Positions 35,073 through 43,126 of a stretch of DNA of 64,000 nucleotides are shown here, piece by piece (the stretch's first letter is position 1; every line of letters starts with the position of its first letter). A model generated the notes under the pieces. It did not search any database. It was not told the origin of the DNA and saw nothing but the letters and a program-made list of their open reading frames with translations. Position numbers and translations under genes: made by a program. The stretch is from contig CAWAAR010000002.1 in the NCBI GenBank assembly GCA_963780135.1, positions 186,001-250,000 on the forward strand, in the 5' to 3' direction. The DNA is from Clostridium_AM sp963780135 (GTDB lineage: Bacteria > Bacillota > Clostridia > Clostridiales > Clostridiaceae).

Positions 35073-36548
35073 ATGAAAGGTGAATTAAAAGATGAATTAA
35101 AGGGATTAAGTGATTTTATTGGTTTTTCTGCACCAGAAGTACCGAAATATCTTATATTAAATAATTTTCTATCGTGCTACTTTGATCATAGAAAAGCAGA
35201 TAATAATTTTTATTCTTTTGACGACTTTAAATCTATATTAACTTGTGAGGAAAGTGATACTGATCAGTTAAATAAACTTGAAAGATCATTTGAGGAGTAT
35301 TTTGCCCAGTACACAGGTCAGAATATGATGTCTAAAAAGACAAAAGCTATATACCTTCCTATCAATAAAAACATGATAATTGTAGATGAAAATACGCCAT
35401 TAAGAAATTTACCATATCGGCTATTGAGAAAATCAAATTATGAAGGAGATATTACATCTGATTTAGAAAATTATCTGTTTAGCAATAGTTTAGGAACTAA
35501 TGAAATACTTAGCTTTCTTTGCTCAAATATCAAGGAATTGAAAAATTTGAAGAAAAAAGCTGAAAATGAAACATATGAAACTAGTGAAGAAAAGAAAATA
35601 TATTTTAAAGAACTTGCAAAAAAGATGGGCAATGACTTGAAAATAGTTCTAAATAATCCCAACTTTACACAGCTTGATTATTATAGAAAGATTGAATATT
35701 TATCTACACTGCTTGCATTTTATGCAGTTTTATACATCATAAAACGCCCAACTAGCGGAAATAAAAAAACTCCAGTAATTATTTGTAAAGGTTCAGCTGA
35801 AGCAAGTTCAAATTCAAATGAATTTCATAGAGCATGTCTAGTAAATTATGGTAAGGTACGTGAAGGATTTAATATCTTATTTAAAGGGTATTTTTCTCTA
35901 TGTTTAAATGATATTGACAGTATAACTATACAAAACGTAGAAGGTAATATTGAAGTGGAATTATGGGGTAAGACTATTCCTATAAGTGAATTTTTGAAAT
36001 TAAAGGAATTAGGAAATCCAAATGATAGCATTAATAGAAATGAAAAACTACTCAAAGCCCTATCGATAGTAGCTAAAGGGGATTTGAAAACAATTCCAAA
36101 AAATGAGTTTATTCTCAGATACATTAATTTTCTAAAAAATACTAGTGGTTCTAGTTACACTAAAACATCATCAACACTTCCGACTCTTGGTAGAGAAGCT
36201 GGTATTGTGTTTCCATTAGGTAGAAGCAGGTATAAATATTTTGCCTTATCAGAAGACCTAGCAGAATATTTTATTAGACTTTATTTATCAGAAAAAAAAC
36301 GAAATTATGATTATCTAGATAGTTTTATAAATTGGCTAGAAGATCAGTATGATATTTGTATGATAAAATCAGAAAAACTTGAAACATACTTAAAGTCAAT
36401 AAATGCAAAAATCCCTGTTAGGGATTTTATACAAAATGAAGAATCCTTAATTCAAAATTTATTTAATACTAATTGTTTGATTAAAATGTCTGACAATGGA
36501 TATATAATAACACTCCCTGAAAAGAAAGGAGAGTTCAAATTATTATGA
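35073..36548 (+). CDS. Operon gene 2: unknown, possibly DptG-like
   Basis: A 491-aa cytosolic protein without a motif I can name. Residues about 125-200 are helical and charged (CSNIKELKNLKKKAENE). The C-terminal 60 residues look like a winged helix (RDFIQNEESLIQNLFNTNCLIKMSDNGYIITL). By order after a DptF-like ATPase it could correspond to DptG, but the resemblance is weak. The start is the ATG after GAGGAG; an ATG at 35055 is in frame. Its stop overlaps the ATG of gene 3 (ATGA), indicating translational coupling. Confidence 0.7.
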   Translation: MKGELKDELKGLSDFIGFSAPEVPKYLILNNFLSCYFDHRKADNNFYSFDDFKSILTCEESDTDQLNKLERSFEEYFAQYTGQNMMSKKTKAIYLPINKNMIIVDENTPLRNLPYRLLRKSNYEGDITSDLENYLFSNSLGTNEILSFLCSNIKELKNLKKKAENETYETSEEKKIYFKELAKKMGNDLKIVLNNPNFTQLDYYRKIEYLSTLLAFYAVLYIIKRPTSGNKKTPVIICKGSAEASSNSNEFHRACLVNYGKVREGFNILFKGYFSLCLNDIDSITIQNVEGNIEVELWGKTIPISEFLKLKELGNPNDSINRNEKLLKALSIVAKGDLKTIPKNEFILRYINFLKNTSGSSYTKTSSTLPTLGREAGIVFPLGRSRYKYFALSEDLAEYFIRLYLSEKKRNYDYLDSFINWLEDQYDICMIKSEKLETYLKSINAKIPVRDFIQNEESLIQNLFNTNCLIKMSDNGYIITLPEKKGEFKLL

Positions 36549-39475
36549 TGGAAAGTATTTACAAAAGTTATTTGAACGCATTAATAGAAAAACTTACAGA
36601 AAATAAGAATGTATACTATATTTCTATATGTGATATTGAATATGAAATTATTGAACTTCTTAGAGATTTTAAAATTGAGGGAGTTAAAATCGCAATCATT
36701 AATAAATTAGATTATTCTACTGCGGTCAAGTATAGAAATGATACAAGTATTAATAAAATTGTAATATTAACTCCAGATAGTGTAAAAAAAATAGACTCTT
36801 TAAAAGATTTTAATGAATACTCGATTTTTCCTGAGATTGATAGTTATAATAATCTGTTTTGGGGTATTATTAAGAAAATATTTTCTCTAAAAAAGGATAT
36901 ATCAAGTAAAGAAGTGAAATTTATCAATTTAATAATTAAAGAGAAGCAAATTACTCTATCACAATTTTTTGAACTGATTGACAATTCGATAGAAAATGGC
37001 GAAATTAATTTAAGAAAGTTAAGCAATAATTTAAATATAGTAAATTGTTGGAAAAGCAATGGAGAATTTGAAACTAAGTTAAAACCTCTTAGAAAGCTTA
37101 TTCGTTTATCAGATCCGAATGAAATTGAAAAACGAGTTTCAATAATGCCAATAGAAACCTTAACTAATAAAGAAATGAGGATTTTTAGACAAATTTCTAA
37201 ATTTAGTTTTGAAAATAGGTATAGTGAACTTTTTAGCAAAGTAATATTTGAGGATTTGCCTGAAAAGTTTACAAGTAAGCCTGTAACTGTTAAGAGTATT
37301 AAAAATAGTGATATAGCTGAGAATGAATCTATAAAACAATATAAATTCTCATATCAAGCATTCTTAGAAGAGACTGAATCAATTACAATAGAAGAATTTG
37401 AGAATGAAATGATAAATATGAAGGAGCAGTTTTTGGAGTCAATAGAGGAATTTGAAAATGAATTTAATAATATTCAAGATGATATTATAAGTGCACAAGT
37501 AAATGATATTATGCAAGTTGTTAACAATGAAATTAACATTCACCCAAGTGCACAAAAAAAAATAATTAGCAAAATTGAAGATTTCGCAAATGCTACTACA
37601 CATACAATTAAACTCATAAGGGATAATGAATTATATCCACATAAGCTGAGTTTATTTTGTAAATCTACTAAAAACTACTTGAAAGCATATATTTCATTAC
37701 TATCATTTATCGCTACTAATGAAGATGCTTTAGAGGGTTTGGGTGAAAATGAAATTATTAATAGAATACAAAATTTGTTTATAACTAAAAATGCAAATAA
37801 ATGTAAAATGTCTTTTATGCATCCTATATCGGTTCTTTACTTTAATTGTATAAATGATAAGTTTAAGGAGATATTGAATAGTTATAATGAGAATGGTAGT
37901 AATTCTATTAAAATTTTATTGGATGGCATTCTCAATGTAAATACAACAAGATTTCCAATAAATATAATAGTATCTGATGGTAAACTATATATTATTAATG
38001 AAAATTTTAGAAGTAAGTTTGCATATTATGAATTTACAGAAAAGACTCAAATGTCATCTGAAAATTCACTTGATATTAGATCTATTGCAAACTCATTGAA
38101 AAAATATTTTTATGAATTTCCATATAAATCAGAGATCTCAGTATCAATTATTGGAAATCCTTCTTTTAAAAATATAGGGTCTTTAATAAAAGTAACTGAA
38201 GAAGCCTACAGTGAAAAAATCACTATTCTACAAAGAATTAGAATTGATATTATATCTGAAAATCACAAAACTATATCAAAAGAAATTGATGAGTTTTATA
38301 AAAATGAAAATTTTAATAATAAAATTCAGTTTAGATTGTTGCCACCATTACTTGATCAAGATGGAAAACTTAATGGTAAAGTACTTTTAAACGAAGCTAT
38401 TAAGCAATCAGATATAGTTTTTCTATTTGACTGTTATGTCCTTTATAAGAAGGAGGAGCTTAGAAAAGTAAAATACGGTTATAATTCTATTTTTAACTTA
38501 ATATCTGAAGTAGGTTGCTATAATCCTAATGAAGAGTGGAGTATAAACTCAAGCTTTCCTATCGAGATTTTATGGGCAACTCTTCATAATATCTATTTAA
38601 ATAAGGCAAATATGTTATCTGAGTGGGCAATAAATGAACTGGATAACACTATAATCAACTTAATTAAAACTGAAATAGACAAAAATAATAGTTTGATGAT
38701 TTGTATGATTACATCTAATATGAATATCATTAAGAAAATATATATGAAAAATAAGTTTTCATCTAAAATAATTAGATCAAAAGGAAAAGAATTTTTGGAA
38801 TTAACTTTTGGATCATATATTAAAAGAACTCATTTATATGATAAATCATTTAAATTTAGTTGTGCATGTTCATTTAAAAATATCTTAGAAAGTATTTTAG
38901 ATAATAGTGAAATTGAAGAATTTGTGAAAGATATGCAATATGAACCTAAAGAAATATTAGAAAATTTAATTATTGAATTCAATTATAATAATGAAATAAA
39001 TGCCATCGAAATATTGTGTTATTATCCTAAAGATGAAAATGAAAGCTTCAATGAGGATGAATATAGGTGCGTTTGTAAATTTATTTTGAACTATGCTTTT
39101 TGCAATTCAAGTTCCCATTCGAGTTTATTAAAAAGTATAATGGTGAATTATCTTTATTCATCTGCAAAAAATTATGGTGATGTGTTGCTTGTAAATCACA
39201 TTGAGAGATATTTAAAACCTGGCAAAGGTAATAATATTTTATTTAATATTAAACAAGAAAATCATAAGGTATTACAAGATATTAACACAACTAACATTCG
39301 TAATATGATTGCATATATTGAAACAAACAGCATTGATGAAAGATTTAAGACAGACTTTAAGTATATATATGATATTGATGAATTAAGAGAAATAAGTAGA
39401 CAAGCAGGTGAGTTAAGAATATTAGATAATAAATTATTGAAGAAGATAGAATTTATTTTGAAAGGAGAAGAATAA
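36545..39475 (+). CDS. Operon gene 3: 976-aa protein of unknown function
   Basis: The largest protein of the operon. I see no Walker A, nuclease or methylase motif. Residues about 5-105 look like an alpha/beta sensor-type domain (VKIAIINKLDY, INKIVILTPDSVKKI). About 270-340 is a charged coiled coil (FENEMINMKEQFLESIEEFENEF). The middle and end are mixed alpha/beta (SDIVFLFDCYVLY, INAIEILCYYPKD). It overlaps gene 2 by 4 bp and gene 4 by 1 bp. Its position corresponds to DptH in dpt operons, but DptH is larger and has a helicase ATPase motif, which is not visible here. Confidence 0.7.
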   Translation: MMESIYKSYLNALIEKLTENKNVYYISICDIEYEIIELLRDFKIEGVKIAIINKLDYSTAVKYRNDTSINKIVILTPDSVKKIDSLKDFNEYSIFPEIDSYNNLFWGIIKKIFSLKKDISSKEVKFINLIIKEKQITLSQFFELIDNSIENGEINLRKLSNNLNIVNCWKSNGEFETKLKPLRKLIRLSDPNEIEKRVSIMPIETLTNKEMRIFRQISKFSFENRYSELFSKVIFEDLPEKFTSKPVTVKSIKNSDIAENESIKQYKFSYQAFLEETESITIEEFENEMINMKEQFLESIEEFENEFNNIQDDIISAQVNDIMQVVNNEINIHPSAQKKIISKIEDFANATTHTIKLIRDNELYPHKLSLFCKSTKNYLKAYISLLSFIATNEDALEGLGENEIINRIQNLFITKNANKCKMSFMHPISVLYFNCINDKFKEILNSYNENGSNSIKILLDGILNVNTTRFPINIIVSDGKLYIINENFRSKFAYYEFTEKTQMSSENSLDIRSIANSLKKYFYEFPYKSEISVSIIGNPSFKNIGSLIKVTEEAYSEKITILQRIRIDIISENHKTISKEIDEFYKNENFNNKIQFRLLPPLLDQDGKLNGKVLLNEAIKQSDIVFLFDCYVLYKKEELRKVKYGYNSIFNLISEVGCYNPNEEWSINSSFPIEILWATLHNIYLNKANMLSEWAINELDNTIINLIKTEIDKNNSLMICMITSNMNIIKKIYMKNKFSSKIIRSKGKEFLELTFGSYIKRTHLYDKSFKFSCACSFKNILESILDNSEIEEFVKDMQYEPKEILENLIIEFNYNNEINAIEILCYYPKDENESFNEDEYRCVCKFILNYAFCNSSSHSSLLKSIMVNYLYSSAKNYGDVLLVNHIERYLKPGKGNNILFNIKQENHKVLQDINTTNIRNMIAYIETNSIDERFKTDFKYIYDIDELREISRQAGELRILDNKLLKKIEFILKGEE

Positions 39476-40410
39476 TGTCAAAAGATAAAATATCAAAGAA
39501 GCACAAGATAATTTTTGTTAATTCATTTAAAGGGGGTACCGGCAAAACATCTATATCACTGTCATTGTGTGTAACTGCAGCACTTAGTAATCAAAAGAAA
39601 AAGCAATATGATAAAATATATTATTTTGATATAGATGTTTTAGGTACTGGATCATATTATAAATTATTTACTGAGGGGATGGATTCTAAATATTTTTTTG
39701 ATAATTATGATAAAGATTCGTGGTCGGATTTTAGTAGAAAAATAGAGGTAGGAAAGGATGAAACAAAAGCGACATTTTATGCACTTTGTATCAATCCAAA
39801 TCTTCGCATTAAAAAAAATAATTATGAAAATACGGTGCTAAAAACTAATAGTGTATCAGAGCAAATATTCATAGGTAGTGTTTATCATTTCATTAATGAA
39901 AGCTCTAATACAGCAATGGATAATCCTAGCTTATATATTATAGATTGTTCTCCAGGATTTAATAGAATAGAAAGAGAATTAATATCTAGATTACGTGTTT
40001 GCGAAGGATTTGATGTTAAAGAAACTTTTGTCACAACATATGATTCGTCACACGTCGAAAAAACTGTTGAGTGTTTGAAGCAATATTTTTCAACATGTGA
40101 GATTAAAGAAAAAAGATATATAATATTAAATGACATTCATAACTTAGAAAATATAAAAACAGAAGATAACGAAAGTATTAGCTTAAACTTTAACTCTGCA
40201 AAAGAGGCAATAAAAAGATTATTTAATCGTGAAGAAAATAAACTCAAATATGAAGATTTATATGATATTTATGAAATGAAATATATGGATAAGATATTAC
40301 ATTCAAACCTATTAACTCGTAAAGTAGGACTAGAAAGCTCCTATGATGATTATAATATAGTAAGTAATCTATTTAAAGAGGTGGTAAGGGATGAATGCAT
40401 TGGAGAATAA
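39475..40410 (+). CDS. Operon gene 4: ParA/MinD-type P-loop ATPase
   Basis: A 311-aa deviant-Walker ATPase. KGGTGKT (residues 19-25) is the ParA/MinD Walker A with its signature first Lys; FDIDVLGTG is the A' motif and LYIIDCSPG the Walker B. No ParB or centromere-like repeats are near, so simple plasmid partition is unlikely. The start ATG overlaps the stop of gene 3 (TAATG), and the end overlaps gene 5 by 20 bp. Such ATPases can dimerise and act as ATP-dependent switches or position complexes on membrane or DNA. Its role here is inferred to be within the operon's system. Confidence 0.85.
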   Translation: MSKDKISKKHKIIFVNSFKGGTGKTSISLSLCVTAALSNQKKKQYDKIYYFDIDVLGTGSYYKLFTEGMDSKYFFDNYDKDSWSDFSRKIEVGKDETKATFYALCINPNLRIKKNNYENTVLKTNSVSEQIFIGSVYHFINESSNTAMDNPSLYIIDCSPGFNRIERELISRLRVCEGFDVKETFVTTYDSSHVEKTVECLKQYFSTCEIKEKRYIILNDIHNLENIKTEDNESISLNFNSAKEAIKRLFNREENKLKYEDLYDIYEMKYMDKILHSNLLTRKVGLESSYDDYNIVSNLFKEVVRDECIGE

Positions 40411-42109
40411 AAGTTTGACAGTAAAAATTAATAATGAAGAAATGTATGATTTTTTTAGAAAAATAGTAGATGACGGCGAGTTTTGGAAGAATAATGTTGG
40501 ATTACAAGGTGTTGAAGAGTGTATGAGTGAGAGTGGACTTTCAATTTCCTCTTATATGGATGTTTTTAATAGCTTCAACAATCTGCAGTTGATATATACC
40601 AAAGAAGATTCACAAAAACAAATTAGTATGGTACAAGATCTTCAAAGTATTTTCAGTAAATATTTTAAAATACCTGGACTTGAAAGGCTTATTGCTAATA
40701 ATTATACTGACATTGAATGGTCGATGTTTCTAGAACAAAATTTTGAAAAGAATGAGCCTAAACGTACAAGAGATCACTTTCAACACCAGTTTCGGAATGC
40801 ATTTTTAGGGAGTATGTTATTATATAAATTTCAATTCATTAATAATATATTAAAGTGTATCGAGAATAAAGAAACTATATTTTCTTACTTTGTTAATAAA
40901 GCAATTGAAAAACAAATAAAATGTATAAAATTTGAGGACAAACAAGTCATAAGGGAAAAATATGAAAGAGAAATTGTTTTTAAATCATATATTTTAGCAG
41001 CTATGTTTCATGATGCAGGATATCCTATTGAATATTATCTCAGAGAATCAAAGCAAATACAAAAGTTTACCCCATTCTATAAAATTATTAATTCAGATGT
41101 AAAAACTAATTTTGCTGAAATAAAAGCAATTCTAATTGATAGTCAACTTTTTTCTATAGTTGATAATGATGACATAGAAAAAAAGTATAATAAAAATGAT
41201 CATGGGGTACTTTCGGCAATTAGTTTTCTTTTTAATTTTTATCTGTCTGGTAGTATATTTAGCATGTCTGACATTGATAGAGTAATCATAGAAATTGCTG
41301 CTATAGCTATTTATAACCACACAAATAAATATAAAGGTAATGAGCGAATGATTTTTAGTGATGATCCCATTTCATATTTGCTTAGATTATGTGATGACTT
41401 GCAAGAATGGTCGCGCTTTTCCTTATGTGTTGATAATGTTAGTAATATGTTACGTTGTAAATGCTATGGAATGATAATGCGTGACGAATCATCCAAAGAA
41501 AATGGAAACGTTCAGTATAGGTGTCAATTCTGTGGTGATGCTTTCACAAAAGTTACTTCTTTAGAATATAAGAAAATACATTATCTAAGTCTATGTGATG
41601 AAATGGAGATATCAAAAGAAAAAGAGGTAATTAATGTAGAAATAAAATATGATTTGTTTAAACAATTAGAATTATTATTAAATGATTACACATCAGTAAA
41701 ATATAGAAATGATGACCTGGAAAAGGTTATGAACTATTTAGAATTTCAAAAGAATTTACCTGACATAAATATAATTAAATTCCTGTCAAATAATCCATTT
41801 ATATTAACAAGGAAGATATTAGGATTCACAGAGAATGAAGAAATAACAATAGAATCATTAAATAAAAATAGTAGGTATGAAGCGATTATTACCAGAATGA
41901 TAGAAGAAGGAAAAGACAAAAATAATGGTAGAAATATATTATATGAATTTATAGATGACATAAATAATGTTAATGAATATAGTCGTAAAGAGATTGAGAC
42001 GGATGCAATAAAATATTGTGAAAAATCCAAGAAATTTGTCTACAAATATATTGGTTTAATTAGAGCATTTTATGACTGTAATACTATAGAACTTGTAAAT
42101 GATAAATAA
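40391..42109 (+). CDS. Operon gene 5: HD-domain protein with zinc knuckle
   Basis: A 572-aa protein with an HD phosphohydrolase core: H129/H132 (RDHFQHQFRN), the HD pair H207-D208 (AAMFHDAGYP), H271 (NDHGVLSA), H310 (IYNHTNKY) and D335 (LRLCDDLQEW). This matches the metal-binding H...HD...H...H...D pattern of dNTPase/cyclic-nucleotide-phosphodiesterase type enzymes. A four-Cys knuckle follows (C356, C358, C378, C381). The GAGGTGG ribosome site lies inside gene 4. A plausible effector that cleaves nucleotides or a signal; the substrate is unknown. Confidence 0.8.
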   Translation: MNALENKSLTVKINNEEMYDFFRKIVDDGEFWKNNVGLQGVEECMSESGLSISSYMDVFNSFNNLQLIYTKEDSQKQISMVQDLQSIFSKYFKIPGLERLIANNYTDIEWSMFLEQNFEKNEPKRTRDHFQHQFRNAFLGSMLLYKFQFINNILKCIENKETIFSYFVNKAIEKQIKCIKFEDKQVIREKYEREIVFKSYILAAMFHDAGYPIEYYLRESKQIQKFTPFYKIINSDVKTNFAEIKAILIDSQLFSIVDNDDIEKKYNKNDHGVLSAISFLFNFYLSGSIFSMSDIDRVIIEIAAIAIYNHTNKYKGNERMIFSDDPISYLLRLCDDLQEWSRFSLCVDNVSNMLRCKCYGMIMRDESSKENGNVQYRCQFCGDAFTKVTSLEYKKIHYLSLCDEMEISKEKEVINVEIKYDLFKQLELLLNDYTSVKYRNDDLEKVMNYLEFQKNLPDINIIKFLSNNPFILTRKILGFTENEEITIESLNKNSRYEAIITRMIEEGKDKNNGRNILYEFIDDINNVNEYSRKEIETDAIKYCEKSKKFVYKYIGLIRAFYDCNTIELVNDK

Positions 42110-42387
42110 ATTAAAATCTTTTATTATAAAAGATTAGTATTGTGTCAACAGAACGATGGATGAGATAAAGTAAGAGAAATATATAATTATTTATTATTAT
42201 ATAAAAGGGTGAAGGCTAGGAGATAACGCTATTAATCACAAAAGTTATTATATATTTGCAAAGGTTAGAAACAGTGTTTTTTAGTTTTAAGTTAATTGTT
42301 TTTATTCTCTGATTATTACAATTAATATCAGGTGAACTTTTGAAGATTGATAGATTAATGGTTATGTCATGAAAAAACTACTACTTA

Positions 42388-42452
42388 AATATAGATATTT
42401 AGATTCAGGTGTGAAAAAACCTTAGACTGATCTCAATCCTGTCATGTTTACC
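42388..42452 (+). other. Decayed internal att site (tRNA-Leu 3' remnant)
   Basis: 42388-42411 matches the island right junction (46921-46945) in AAATATAGATATTTAGATT and the AGGT of the anticodon loop. The following stretch GTGAAAAAACCTT...TCAATCCTGT...TACC still follows the tRNA 3' half (GTGAAGGAAACTTT...TCAAATCCTGTTACC) with mutations and small gaps. Upstream, ATGGTTATGTCATGAAAAAAC matches ATGGTTACGTCATAAAAAACC at 46881-46901. I read it as an old attachment junction between two modules. The surrounding 42110-42562 has no gene. Confidence 0.65.
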
Positions 42453-42503
42453 AGGAAAATCGAGGCTTTTAGTAACAATATTAAAAGTCTTGTTTTTTTT
42501 ACT
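42449..42503 (+). terminator. Hairpin after the internal att remnant
   Basis: AGGCTTTTAGT / ATTAAAAGTCTT followed by GTTTTTTTTAC. A sister hairpin occurs at 46494-46533. Confidence 0.65.
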
Positions 42504-42562
42504 TAGTTGATTAGTGCTAGAGTAAAAATAATATATTGCAAGTTAAGAGGAGATAAGAAATA

Positions 42563-42895
42563 ATAAAAGATTTATGTAAGTGGAAAGGTGTAGAAATATT
42601 AGAAGAGCATAATAATGCCAGATCACATACATCTTTTAATGTCAATACCATCCAAGATAAGTGTGTCAAATTTTATGGAATATCTAAAAGGGGAAAATGC
42701 AATGATGATATTCGGTAGACATTCAAGTTTAAAATGCAGGTTAGAAATAGACATTTCTTGGCACATGGGTATTATGTGATCACACTTGAGTTAAATGAAG
42801 TAACAATAGAAAAATGTATCAGGGAACAAGATCAAATGATGGATAAGATTGCAACAAAAGAGTTAAAAAACCCTTTTAAAGGTCTGCCTAAGTAA
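42563..42895 (+). pseudogene. IS200/IS605 TnpA remnant (Y1 HUH transposase)
   Basis: Recognisable in pieces: IKDLCKWKGVEILEEH, then in another frame MPDHIHLLMSIPSKISVSNF with the HUH motif (H-I-H), then back to NRHFLAHGYYVITLELNEVTIEKCIREQ and NPFKGLPK. At least two frameshifts occur, and the position of the catalytic Tyr in EKxIREQ is Cys here. A small hairpin (CCCTTTTAGGGG, about 42983) beyond the stop may be the IS end. No TnpB is present. Confidence 0.8.
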
Positions 42896-43126
42896 TCAGT
42901 CCACAATGTATCGAATACAGTGAAAGCCAGAATAATTTAGGTGTTAGAAGTATTATGCTCTTATAAAGCTTGAGCAAGCCGACCCTTTTAGGGGTGGTAA
43001 TGACTAAGGATAAAAAGGCATATTTTGTGTTTTATTGAGTACTGTAGTATACAAAGCTAAAACATATTATAACTATATTAAAATATTTTGATTTTTGTAT
43101 TATATTTTGATAAGGAGGATTTAGCA

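Noticed and set aside
39475..40410. Plasmid partition locus
   Set aside because: ParA-type ATPase alone, with no ParB, centromere repeats or replication gene in the island.
33462..42109. A complete dnd/dpt phosphorothioation system
   Set aside because: No dndA-E genes and no DptH-like helicase are visible; only gene 1 and weakly gene 2 recall Dpt proteins.
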